64,000 nucleotides of DNA. It comes from Alphaproteobacteria bacterium 46_93_T64 (GTDB taxonomy: Bacteria; Pseudomonadota; Alphaproteobacteria; Sneathiellales; Sneathiellaceae). The stretch is from positions 1-64,000 of the forward strand of contig MAAN01000006.1 of the NCBI GenBank assembly GCA_002163135.1, given 5' to 3'. Positions 56,182-64,000 of the stretch are shown here, in pieces. The translations under genes and the position numbers were made by a program. Under the pieces are notes generated by a model. The model was not told the DNA's origin and searched no databases. It worked only from the letters and a program-made list of their open reading frames with translations. Numbering within the stretch: the stretch's first letter is position 1; every line of letters starts with the position of its first letter.

Positions 56182-57589
56182 TATCGATACTGGATTGATC
56201 CGCTGCGATGCTTGCCCCGTCCTATGCCGCATACGCAAAGGACAAACGGGTGCTTGTGATCGGTACGCAAATTCGGATGGTGTTTTACTGCGCGTGGACC
56301 CGCTGGTCGTCATGCAAAGTACAGGAAAACACATTCAATTTGCGGATGGGTCACAGCAATGGGGCGGTGAAGTAGTTACCCCTGAGAATAGTATTGTAAC
56401 CGGGGTCGGATCCGGAACAACCTATCCTGACTACAAGCCTGCCCCGTTTATTATCGGCTCAAAAATAGACGACGTTGATACTGTTACCGTTGTTTCAGAA
56501 GGTGTCTTCAGCTATTGCGGTGTGAAAGTAAAAATTGATACAGACCGCTATGTTGGACCTGAGACAGCAGCCGTTTATGCAGATGGCGAACAAGTTGGTC
56601 ATGTGACGACGGCGGAATACGGTAGCCAAATGCTCTCCCTTGGCGGAGTGCGGCACCTTACGGGGGGCTCCAAGAAGGAGGGGCGTATTACTTGTGATAC
56701 GCTACTTAATCTCTGCAACAAAAACGCAGTAGCGTTAGATGTTGATGGTGGTGCAAATCTTGTCGTACAGGCTGGGAAAGCACCAATAATTGATGGTGAT
56801 AAAGAAGAGCGCATGCGTGTGGGGTGCGGCTCTGCAACAATTGGTATTTTTGCCCCACAGTGGCACGGAAAAGTAGATGAAGTGATCGTTGTTGATGATC
56901 ACATCACTGGCGTTTTAACTGAACATCAAGCAGGTCAATTTCTTGAAATGCCTTATTCAGGGATACGGGTCAGGGGCCGGAAATCGACGCCGGGACGTTA
57001 TTTTCAAGTTGCGGATCACGGCGCGGGTTGGGGCGGAACAAACATAACCAATCCGCTGGATATTATTTCGAAGATTGACCCCAAGAAGGCTCATGAAGGT
57101 ATGACTCTTTTAATGGTGTCAACCACGGGTCAAGACAGTGCGTGGTTTGTCCTAAACAAGGATCTTATTCCAGAACCTGCACCGATGCCGGACCAAATTA
57201 GAGTGATCGTTGATCGCATAGCTGAAAACTGCGAACCGGCCCTTTGCACTGTTATGTTTATGGCGGGGGCTGGCGGCTCTCTTCGCGCCGGAGTTACGGA
57301 AAATCCGGTTCGGTTGACGAGATCAGTGAAAGAAACGCTCACGAAAGTTACATCTGGTGGCGCACCAACTTATATCTGGCCGGGCGGTGGTATCACAATG
57401 CTTGTCGATGTCATGGATATGCCGGAAAATTCTTTCGGGTATGTCCCAACGCCTGCTTTGGTGGCACCTATTGAATTTACACTGAGGCGCGAAGATTTTG
57501 AAGCCCTTGGTGGGCATATGGAGAGTATTGTTTCGTTGGATGACGTTCTTAAACAAAACGACATAAAATGGCTTGAGCGAGAAGGATAG
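56171..57589 (+). CDS. 6-hydroxynicotinate reductase-like protein
   Basis: 472 residues. N-terminal four-Cys motif (Cys12, 15, 19, 29: RCDACPVLCRIRKGQTGACD) able to hold an Fe-S cluster; further blocks are VGSGTTYPDYKPAPFIIGSKIDD, EGVFSYCGVKVKID, GHVTTAEYGSQMLSLGG, GWGGTNITNPLDII and PTYIWPGGGITMLVDV. This matches my recollection of the Eubacterium barkeri 6-hydroxynicotinate reductase family, which reduces a hydroxylated pyridine ring with ferredoxin. In an apparent aerobe the true substrate may differ. ATG 56171 (after GGGGG) overlaps the preceding gene by 11 bases. Confidence 0.78.
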   Translation: MADSIDTGLIRCDACPVLCRIRKGQTGACDRYANSDGVLLRVDPLVVMQSTGKHIQFADGSQQWGGEVVTPENSIVTGVGSGTTYPDYKPAPFIIGSKIDDVDTVTVVSEGVFSYCGVKVKIDTDRYVGPETAAVYADGEQVGHVTTAEYGSQMLSLGGVRHLTGGSKKEGRITCDTLLNLCNKNAVALDVDGGANLVVQAGKAPIIDGDKEERMRVGCGSATIGIFAPQWHGKVDEVIVVDDHITGVLTEHQAGQFLEMPYSGIRVRGRKSTPGRYFQVADHGAGWGGTNITNPLDIISKIDPKKAHEGMTLLMVSTTGQDSAWFVLNKDLIPEPAPMPDQIRVIVDRIAENCEPALCTVMFMAGAGGSLRAGVTENPVRLTRSVKETLTKVTSGGAPTYIWPGGGITMLVDVMDMPENSFGYVPTPALVAPIEFTLRREDFEALGGHMESIVSLDDVLKQNDIKWLEREG

Positions 57590-57592
57590 GCC

Positions 57593-58462
57593 ATGGTTGG
57601 GCAGGCATCGGCACAAATAATGGAAGATGGAAGGCGACTGCATTTGCAGCATGGCCCTATCGATATTATGGCTGAGGCGTTTGGTGCTGAAGATGAAGTC
57701 CAAGCGGCTTATCATCAAGGGGCTCAGTTTTTTGAAACGGTTTTACAAAGCCTTGTCATAGATCTCGATTTTTTGCGAAAACCAGTTGATGGGAAAATAC
57801 TCCCGGAACTTGGATTGATATCTCAACAAATGTGGCATGCTGCGTACCGCGTATCAGAAGGTCGATTTGTAACGCCAATGGCCGCCGTTGCTGGGGCAGT
57901 TGCTGATGCTGTGTTGGCATCAATGGCTAAGGGGCGTGATTTACAAAAACTCTACGTGAATAATGGCGGTGATATCGCATTATATTTGAACGATAATGCG
58001 CGTTTCGTTGGAGGCGTTGTCAATAATCAGGATGCCCCTGATATAGATGCCTGTTTTGAACTTACTTCCGCAGATAATGTAGGAGGCATCGCAACTTCTG
58101 GCTGGCGAGGGCGGTCTTTGTCCCCTGGTATCGCCGATGCAGTGACAGTATTGGCTAAAACTTCCGCGTTGGCAGATGTTGCTGCAACAATAATCGCTGG
58201 GGATGTTTGGGTTGAGAATACGGCGATAAAACAAGAACCTGCAAAGACCATTCGGGATGATACTGATTTGGGGGATATGCCTGTGACAATTTTCGTTGGC
58301 AATCTGGATGAGAAATCGCGCAGCAACGCATTGGAAAACGGCTTGAAAACAGCCACGAGTTTATATCAATCCGGTTTGATAGATGGGGCCTATCTTGCAT
58401 TGCAGGGAGATGTGAGAAGCCTGTCCTCTATGACTAAATATATTCAAAGGGAAGTAGCATGA
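57593..58462 (+). CDS. UPF0280 (ApbE-related) family protein
   Basis: 289 residues. Recognised as UPF0280 from HLQHGPIDIMAEAFG, FVTPMAAVAGAVADAVLASM, YVNNGGDIALYLN and GIATSGWRGRSLSPGIADAVTVLA. The last two blocks resemble the NGGGD-type and SxGD/SxxxADA stretches of ApbE flavin transferases, to which the family is distantly related. It follows the reductase gene by three bases and overlaps the DUF1185 gene by four. A role in flavin attachment to the reductase is possible but unproven. Confidence 0.78.
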   Translation: MVGQASAQIMEDGRRLHLQHGPIDIMAEAFGAEDEVQAAYHQGAQFFETVLQSLVIDLDFLRKPVDGKILPELGLISQQMWHAAYRVSEGRFVTPMAAVAGAVADAVLASMAKGRDLQKLYVNNGGDIALYLNDNARFVGGVVNNQDAPDIDACFELTSADNVGGIATSGWRGRSLSPGIADAVTVLAKTSALADVAATIIAGDVWVENTAIKQEPAKTIRDDTDLGDMPVTIFVGNLDEKSRSNALENGLKTATSLYQSGLIDGAYLALQGDVRSLSSMTKYIQREVA

Positions 58463-59046
58463 CTGAATTGGTCAAAGTGCGGAAAATCTCCACACAAATA
58501 GAAGAAGTTTACCATGAAGGCGGACCAACACGTGATGCCCCTATTTTACGCGGATCTATCGTTGCCGTTATCGAAAACCCCTATGCAGGTGCATATGTGG
58601 AAGACATAAAGCCCTTAATGGAAGCCCTTAAACCGCTTGGATTGAAGCTTGCAACGCAACTAATTGAGGCCTTGGGTAATGATCCTAAAGCCATCACTAG
58701 CTATGGCAAAGGCGCCATCGTTGGTGAAGATGGTGAGATGGAACACGGGGCAACGTGGCACGTTGCCGGCGGATACGCCATGAGAGAAGCGTTGGGGCAA
58801 GCACTGGCTATTGTTCCCTCTAGTAAAAAAGTTGGCGGTATGGGGGCGAAGCTGGAAATCCCAATTTCCCACAAGGACGCATCTTATGTGCGTAGTCATT
58901 TTGACGCGATGGAAGTCGGGCTTCCTGATAGTCCGCGGAGGAGTGAAATTCTATTCGCCTTGGTGATGACTACGGGGGGACGTGTACACGCACGGCTAGG
59001 CGGTTTGGCTGCTGACGAAATTTCAAAATTTGACGGACTTCGCTAA
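58459..59046 (+). CDS. DUF1185 'amino acid synthesis' family protein
   Basis: 195 residues. VRKISTQIEEVYHEGG, RGSIVAVIENPYAGAYVEDIKPLM, AITSYGKGAIVGEDGEMEHGATWHV and SHKDASYVRSHFDAMEVGLPDSPRRSEILFALVMTTGGRVHARLGGL are the conserved blocks of this family, which adopts a chorismate-mutase-like fold. Function is unknown; recurring presence beside hydantoinase/oxoprolinase and hydroxylase genes suggests a ring-opening or lactam step. Starts within ATGA of the preceding gene. Confidence 0.82.
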   Translation: MTELVKVRKISTQIEEVYHEGGPTRDAPILRGSIVAVIENPYAGAYVEDIKPLMEALKPLGLKLATQLIEALGNDPKAITSYGKGAIVGEDGEMEHGATWHVAGGYAMREALGQALAIVPSSKKVGGMGAKLEIPISHKDASYVRSHFDAMEVGLPDSPRRSEILFALVMTTGGRVHARLGGLAADEISKFDGLR

Positions 59047-59066
59047 TTTTTTCGTTTGGATGACAC

Positions 59067-61100
59067 ATGACAGGTAAAGTAATTGGGGTCGATGTTGGCG
59101 GCACGTTCACGGATTTGATTTTGGTTGATCCAAAGACAGGGTCTATTGAAGTATCAAAAGTACCGACAACGATGGACAACCAAGCCTTTGGCGTGATTTC
59201 AGCAATAAAGAATGTCGGAGCTGAACTCTCGGATGTTGCAGCAATCAGTCACGGCACGACGACCACAACGAACGCATTACTTGAACGCAAGATAGCTAAA
59301 GTTGGTCTGATTACCACGAAAGGGTTCCGTGATGTGCTCGAACTTGGACGCCGAACGCGACCAACACCCTACGGTTTGAAAGGTCAGTTCAGTCCGCTTA
59401 TTTCTCGTGATGTGCGCCTTGAAGTAACTGAACGTATTGATGCTGATGGTGGCATCGTACAGGCGCTAGACGAAGCTGAACTTAAATCTGCAATTGTTGA
59501 GCTAATTAACGCAGGTGTCGAAAGTCTGGTTATTCATTTTCTGCATTCATATAAAAATTCAATTCACGAAAAACGTGCTTTAAAAATCGCTAAAGAAATG
59601 TGGCCTAATGCCTTCGTGACAGCTGGGCATGAGATTTTATCAGAATACCGAGAGTATGAACGAGGAACAACGGCCGCAATAAACGGGGCAATTCGCCCTG
59701 TACTTGATAGGTATATTACACGTCTTCAATCAGAACTCGAGGATCAGGGATTTGCCCATGACCTGTTGGTCATGCAAGGAAATGGGGGCAGTGTTTCTGC
59801 ACGCCTTGTGGCAGAAAGCGCGGTCAGCACTGTTATGTCGGGCCCTGCATCTGGGGTTATGGCGGCAGCGGCTACCTGCCGTGCTGCCGGGATCGAGAAA
59901 GTGATTACCTATGATATGGGAGGTACAAGTTCAGATGTTGGGCTGGTAGAAAACGGTGTGCCGCAGGTTACAGCAGAACTAGATCTTGAATATGGCATGC
60001 CCATTCACGTGCCAATGGTTGATGTTCATACGATCGGCGCCGGCGGTGGATCGATCGCATTTGTAAATGATGCGGGCATGCTTCAAGTGGGCCCGAAAAG
60101 TGCAGGAGCTTCTCCTGGCCCCATTTGCTATGGAAGAGGCGGAAGTCTTCCAACAATTACAGATGCAAATCTGATCTTGGGACGTTTGGACGCTGACGCG
60201 CTGTTCTCTGTCGATAATTCAATCTCGCTTGAGCATGTTCGACAGATTTTTGAAACTGAAATTGGCGCATATTTTAATATGAACGCAGAAGAGGCTGCGG
60301 CGGCGGTCTTGCAAGTCGCGAACAACAAAATGGCGGGGGCAATTCGCATGGTGAGCTTGTCTCGTGGTCATGATCCACGAGACTTTGCATTATTTGCCTT
60401 TGGTGGTGCTGGCCCCCTTCATGGTGTGGCTTTAGCCAAAGAGCTTGCAATCCCAAAAGTCGTGCTGCCTGCCAAACCTGGAATTACAAATGCACTTGGG
60501 TGCGTTGTCTCCGATTTGCGTCATGATTTTGTGAACACAATAAATACACCGTTAGCTTCCCTTCAGATTTCGGATGTGTACGACATAATCAAGCGGCAAA
60601 TCTCTGACGGCGAAAAAATGATCCAGAACGACAATGTGGCGATTGAGAATATGGAATTCCTCTTTTCTGCAGAAATGCAGTTTCAAGGGCAAAGCCACAT
60701 GTTGAGTGTTGAAATTAGTGGGCCAGATGTCTCGCTTGAGGAATTGCAAAAACGCTTTGATGAAGTGTATTGGGCTCGTTTTGCTGTAGAACTTCCTGAA
60801 ATTAAAGCTGTGTTGGTTAATTTACATACGGCCGTTATTGGGCGGAGAAAGAGTTTCCCGCTGTCAGTTCTATCCGGAAATAAACATAAATCAAAACTGG
60901 TTGAGGCGTTGAGAGCACACAGAAGTGTGATGTTCGATGGTGACTGGTTTGACACACCAATTTATTTACGTGAATTGCTGCCGGTATCCTTAGGCTTTAC
61001 GGGTCCAGCGATCATTGAACAACAAGATACAACAATTGTAATCGAGCCAAATTGTTCTGTGACGATGGATGAAATTGGCAACCTGATTGTGGAGGTGTGA
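59067..61100 (+). CDS. Hydantoinase/oxoprolinase A subunit (HyuA-like)
   Basis: 677 residues. ATP-dependent lactam/hydantoin hydrolase subunit with the ASKHA fold: phosphate-1 loop GVDVGGTFTDLILVD, SHGTTTTTNALLER, EILSEYREYERGTTAAINGAI, ITYDMGGTSSDVGLV and HTIGAGGGSIAFVNDAGMLQVGPKSAGASPGP. Acts with the following B subunit on N-methylhydantoin-, 5-oxoproline- or caprolactam-like rings or on ketones (acetone carboxylase relatives lack the third subunit here). The pair is coupled by GGAGGTG ahead of the next gene. Confidence 0.93.
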   Translation: MTGKVIGVDVGGTFTDLILVDPKTGSIEVSKVPTTMDNQAFGVISAIKNVGAELSDVAAISHGTTTTTNALLERKIAKVGLITTKGFRDVLELGRRTRPTPYGLKGQFSPLISRDVRLEVTERIDADGGIVQALDEAELKSAIVELINAGVESLVIHFLHSYKNSIHEKRALKIAKEMWPNAFVTAGHEILSEYREYERGTTAAINGAIRPVLDRYITRLQSELEDQGFAHDLLVMQGNGGSVSARLVAESAVSTVMSGPASGVMAAAATCRAAGIEKVITYDMGGTSSDVGLVENGVPQVTAELDLEYGMPIHVPMVDVHTIGAGGGSIAFVNDAGMLQVGPKSAGASPGPICYGRGGSLPTITDANLILGRLDADALFSVDNSISLEHVRQIFETEIGAYFNMNAEEAAAAVLQVANNKMAGAIRMVSLSRGHDPRDFALFAFGGAGPLHGVALAKELAIPKVVLPAKPGITNALGCVVSDLRHDFVNTINTPLASLQISDVYDIIKRQISDGEKMIQNDNVAIENMEFLFSAEMQFQGQSHMLSVEISGPDVSLEELQKRFDEVYWARFAVELPEIKAVLVNLHTAVIGRRKSFPLSVLSGNKHKSKLVEALRAHRSVMFDGDWFDTPIYLRELLPVSLGFTGPAIIEQQDTTIVIEPNCSVTMDEIGNLIVEV

Positions 61101-61101
61101 G

Positions 61102-62835
61102 ATGAGTGCGCTTGATCCGATTACTCTTGGCGTAATTCAAAATGGTCTTATTCAAGTCTGTAACGAAATGGACTTGGCGTTTGTCCGTGCAGCTTTTAGT
61201 CCTGTTATCTCGGAAGCGCTGGATAGGTCCGACGGAATATATGCTGCTGAAACCGGGGAGCTGATTGCACAAGGAGAACTGGGACTGCCTGTCTTCGTCG
61301 GGACAATGCAATTTTCAACGCAGGCTGTGATTGAGCGGGCGAAGAACGTGAAGCCAGGCGATATTTATATTGTCAACGATCCATACCTTGGCGGGACACA
61401 TTTGATGGATGTGAAATTCGTCCGGCCGTTTTTCTATAAAGGTAAACTCTGGTCTTGGCTTGCCAACACGGGGCATTGGCCGGACATCGGCGGGGCGGTT
61501 CCGGGTGGGTTTTCAGCAAACGCAACCGAAGTAGAACAAGAAGGCTTGCGCCTTCCACCGGTAAAATTATTCAAAGAAGGCGTTTTGGACGAGGAAATCT
61601 TGTCCATAATACAATCCAATATTCGTATTGCAGATCAGCGTATTGGCGATATTAAAGCGCAAGCAGCGGCCCTTTCTGTGGGTGAACAACGTTTAACTGA
61701 TTTACTCGACAAATACGGTGAGACTGTTGTTACAGATGCGATTGCTGAACTGAAAATACGAGCCTCAGATCAAATGAGGGCTAAAATTTCAGCTATTCCA
61801 GATGGTGAATATCACGGCATCGCTTATGTGGATTCTGACGGGGTCGTTGATGAACCCCTAAAGATAGACATGAAAGTCATATCTAAAGGTGATGAGTTGT
61901 TCTTTGATATGTCAGGCTCTAGTGCGCCGTGTATGGGACCAATGAATTCGGTGCTAGCGACAACGAAATCATCTGTTTATCTCGCGATTAAACATATTTT
62001 TCCAGAAGTCCCCATTAACGCGGGAACGTTTGACCCCCTAAATATCAAAGACCCGGACGGCACATTTTTGTATGCAAAATATCCACGGCCTGTTTCAGGC
62101 TGTGCGGCTGAGGTAAGTCAGCGTATTGCAGAATCCGTTTTCAATGCTTTAGTGGATGTCATCCCTGATTTGTTATTTGCTGCACCAGCGGGCACATCAG
62201 GCAATCTGGCTATTGGAGGGTATGATCCGGAACGAGATAAAGCGTATGTTATGTATGTGATCTCAGGTGGTGGCTATGGCGGCTATGCCGAGGCGGATGG
62301 CCTCACTAATGGATGCTCAACGATTGGTATTTCGAAGACAACACCTATTGAAGTGATGGAACAGTATTATCCGGTCTTGTTTGAGGAATACTCACTTCAT
62401 GAAGGATCTGGAGGGGCGGGGCAGCAGCGCGGCGGTTTTGGTGTTAATTATAAGATTAAGCTGCGCCGTGGCACAGCACGGGCTTCAATGGTGATGGATC
62501 ATGGTCGCTATGGTCCGCTTGGGGCTCTTGGCGGAGAAAATGGCGGACTAAACAAAGTAAGTGTCTCCACTGAGGCGGGCAACTACATTCCGCCGCACCT
62601 ATCCAAAGATCAGGATATTCAGATTAAAGTAGGTGACACCATTTCCGTTTCAACTCCGGGCGGCGGTGGATATGGCAACCCCTTAGCTCGCGATCCTGAA
62701 AAGGTCTCAAGAGATGTTGTGCTTGGATATTATACTCTTGAGCAAGTTAAGCGGCGGTATGGTGTGGTATTAGATCCAGTGAATTTAGAAGTGAATGTCA
62801 ACGAGACGAACCTGTTACGGACTAGTCGATCTTGA
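61102..62835 (+). CDS. Hydantoinase/oxoprolinase B subunit (HyuB-like)
   Basis: 577 residues. DPITLGVIQNGLIQVCNEMDLAFVRAAFSPVISEALDRSDGIY, VNDPYLGGTHLMDVKFVRPFF, TGHWPDIGGAVPGGF and SVSTPGGGGYGNPLARDPEKV are typical HyuB blocks. The start at ATG 61102 follows GGAGGTG. Its 3' end overlaps the convergent livM gene by 14 bases, closing the seven-gene operon. Confidence 0.93.
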   Translation: MSALDPITLGVIQNGLIQVCNEMDLAFVRAAFSPVISEALDRSDGIYAAETGELIAQGELGLPVFVGTMQFSTQAVIERAKNVKPGDIYIVNDPYLGGTHLMDVKFVRPFFYKGKLWSWLANTGHWPDIGGAVPGGFSANATEVEQEGLRLPPVKLFKEGVLDEEILSIIQSNIRIADQRIGDIKAQAAALSVGEQRLTDLLDKYGETVVTDAIAELKIRASDQMRAKISAIPDGEYHGIAYVDSDGVVDEPLKIDMKVISKGDELFFDMSGSSAPCMGPMNSVLATTKSSVYLAIKHIFPEVPINAGTFDPLNIKDPDGTFLYAKYPRPVSGCAAEVSQRIAESVFNALVDVIPDLLFAAPAGTSGNLAIGGYDPERDKAYVMYVISGGGYGGYAEADGLTNGCSTIGISKTTPIEVMEQYYPVLFEEYSLHEGSGGAGQQRGGFGVNYKIKLRRGTARASMVMDHGRYGPLGALGGENGGLNKVSVSTEAGNYIPPHLSKDQDIQIKVGDTISVSTPGGGGYGNPLARDPEKVSRDVVLGYYTLEQVKRRYGVVLDPVNLEVNVNETNLLRTSRS

Positions 62836-63796
62836 TGCTAAGCCGTTTTCCAATATGACTTAACGGTGTTGCTATCAACCCTTTTGGAAGTAACACCACA
62901 CTTACCATAAAGGTGATCCCTAAAATCAGGATCCAATAATCTCCAAATATCTCGGAGAGCCAACTTTCTGCAATCCTGGTTGCAATTGCGCCAAGAAACG
63001 CAGCGAGTAAAACCTCTTTACCGCCAATGGCAACCCAGATGAGAACTTCAGTCGACAACGTAAAGCCAATGAGAGTTGGTGATGCAAAACCATCAATGGT
63101 TACAAACAACGCACCTGCGAGCCCTGCGATCGCTGCGCTTAAGCAAAATACGCTCAACTTGAGTTTCAAAATACTAAAACCGAAATAAGCCAAGCGGTCT
63201 GGGTTTGTCTTTATGGAAGTTAGCAAAATGCCATAATCGGACCGCACCAGATATGTCAGGCCTATTGCTACTGAAAAGACAATTACCCACAAAGTGTAGA
63301 AGGCTGGAAGGCTATCCCAAAGCTCAATGTCATAGCCAAAAGCGCCAAGATTAAGGGGCGGAACATCAAGTAAACCGTTATAACCACCGAGAAGGTACCA
63401 GTTACTCATTAGACGTTCGAGGACGATAGCGATTGCTAGCGTTACAATGGCAAGATAGGCTCCATTGATACCCTTTCCTGCAAATAGAAAGGATCCTAAA
63501 AGAGCTGCAAAAGCGGCGGAACAGAGTATGGCTAAGGCCAATCCAATATAACTATTCATCAAGATCGGCGAAATCATACCTTTCGTAGTGACCGCCATAA
63601 CATAAGCCCCGATGCCAAAAAAGATGGCTTGGCCGAGACATAAGATGCCGCCATATCCCCATACGAGCGACAAAGAGAGAGCAAACAGACCGTAGACTAG
63701 GTAATAGTTCAACTGACTGATCCAATAATCCCCGACAAAGAGCGGAATTAACGCAAGGCTGCCGAATGTAATTATGACCGGGAGTTTATTTTTCAA
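62822..63796 (-). CDS. livM: Branched-chain-type ABC transporter permease LivM
   Basis: Inner-membrane permease of the LIV/urea/amide transporter family. About 324 residues with eight or more helices; GYGGILCLGQAIFFGIGAYVMA and the EAA-like SIKTNPDRLAYFGFSILKLKLSVFCLSAAIAGLAGALF stretch are typical. The start is probably TTG 63796, preceded by GGGAGG inside the end of livH and overlapping the livH stop; ATG 63817 has no ribosome site. It is convergent with the heterocycle operon and may carry its substrate. Confidence 0.88.
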   Translation of the reverse strand: MKNKLPVIITFGSLALIPLFVGDYWISQLNYYLVYGLFALSLSLVWGYGGILCLGQAIFFGIGAYVMAVTTKGMISPILMNSYIGLALAILCSAAFAALLGSFLFAGKGINGAYLAIVTLAIAIVLERLMSNWYLLGGYNGLLDVPPLNLGAFGYDIELWDSLPAFYTLWVIVFSVAIGLTYLVRSDYGILLTSIKTNPDRLAYFGFSILKLKLSVFCLSAAIAGLAGALFVTIDGFASPTLIGFTLSTEVLIWVAIGGKEVLLAAFLGAIATRIAESWLSEIFGDYWILILGITFMVSVVLLPKGLIATPLSHIGKRLSIKID

Positions 63797-64000
63797 TTTT
63801 GCCTCCCAAAATTCCATTTGGACGTAGCCGGATAACAAGTATGGCTAATACGAATACTGCGATTTGTGCCGCGACGGGTGATATCCAAACGGTGAGTAAA
63901 CTGCTGGTGCCACCAACAGCGCCGCCGCCAACGAGAACGCCTGCAAGAGGTCCGGCACCTCCCACGAGGATGGAAAGGAACCCCGGGATCAAATAACCGA
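63786..64000 (-). CDS. livH: Branched-chain-type ABC transporter permease LivH, C-terminal part (5' beyond window)
   Basis: The last ~70 residues of a LivH-type permease: PGFLSILVGGAGPLAGVLVGGGAVGG, followed by a helix and the C-terminal RLRPNGILGGK tail that is characteristic of this family. The frame is open to the right edge of the window, so the start is outside. Its stop overlaps the livM start. Confidence 0.85.
   Translation of the reverse strand, partial: GYLIPGFLSILVGGAGPLAGVLVGGGAVGGTSSLLTVWISPVAAQIAVFVLAILVIRLRPNGILGGKIEK

Noticed and set aside
1-64000. tRNA/rRNA genes, CRISPR arrays, insertion sequences, prophage or integrase genes
   Set aside because: Looked for clover-leaf ends with GTTC-type arms, regularly spaced repeats and transposase or integrase motifs; none was found by eye. 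A covariance-model and repeat search would be decisive.

Overview
The window looks like a chromosomal segment of a mid-GC (roughly mid-40s % by eye), probably marine, free-living Alphaproteobacterium. Pointers are PstC/PstA with long N-terminal extensions, a CysN-CysC fusion, a MlaA/MlaC pair, an ArsR-methyltransferase fusion ahead of metF-metH, and dense catabolic ABC-transport operons. I cannot name the genus from sequence reading alone. I saw no rRNA, tRNA, CRISPR array, insertion sequence, phage gene or plasmid origin. Nearly all genes look intact; the two edge genes (phoR at the left, livH at the right) are cut by the window.

Layout. 1-6763: phosphate starvation operon phoR(partial)-pstSCAB-phoU-phoB. 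6773-8284 (minus): mlaC and mlaA, outer-membrane lipid asymmetry. 8285-14226: a methionine/SAM-cycle unit in which an ArsR-type regulator fused to a methyltransferase domain is followed by metF and metH; a perfect 8-6-8 palindrome sits just before the regulator. 14304-16941: YHS-domain exported protein, ornithine-cyclodeaminase-like protein and rmlA. 16984-19790 (minus): cysD and cysN/C for PAPS synthesis. 20086-23710: a PqiABC lipid-transport operon in which PqiA is split into two genes. 23748-27133: alkaline-phosphatase-superfamily sulfatase/phosphonate monoesterase-like enzyme, 2-hydroxyacid dehydrogenase and alpha/beta hydrolase. 27277-29451: MaoC hydratase, MFE-2-like dehydrogenase and a TetR regulator. 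29517-31718: orphan CHASE4-type histidine kinase.

31993-49158+ is the most interesting accessory stretch. A glutamine-synthetase-like ligase, MocR regulator, TauD-type dioxygenase, glutamine-amidotransferase-like hydrolase, DeoR regulator, aldehyde dehydrogenase and iron alcohol dehydrogenase together look like a gamma-glutamylation route for an amino alcohol or amine (inference). Next to it, behind a LysR regulator and a DMT-family transporter, is a 2-aminoethylphosphonate (AEP) module: binding protein, ATPase, fused permease, a PbfA-like (R)-1-hydroxy-AEP ammonia-lyase, PhnW transaminase and a Na/Pi cotransporter. No recognisable C-P bond cleaving enzyme (PhnX, PhnA) is in the window, so both converging routes to phosphonoacetaldehyde end without a visible next step.

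50960-52431 (minus): glycerophosphodiesterase and uracil-DNA glycosylase. 52595-62835: a tightly packed seven-gene operon with a molybdenum hydroxylase (separate FAD subunit plus fused FeS/Mo subunit), a 6-hydroxynicotinate-reductase-like protein, a UPF0280 (ApbE-related) protein, a DUF1185 protein and a HyuA/HyuB ATP-dependent lactamase pair. It meets, tail to tail, a branched-chain-type ABC transporter (livM, livH). This reads as a hydroxylate-reduce-open pathway for an N-heterocyclic compound; the substrate is unknown and it is the best candidate here for an undescribed pathway.
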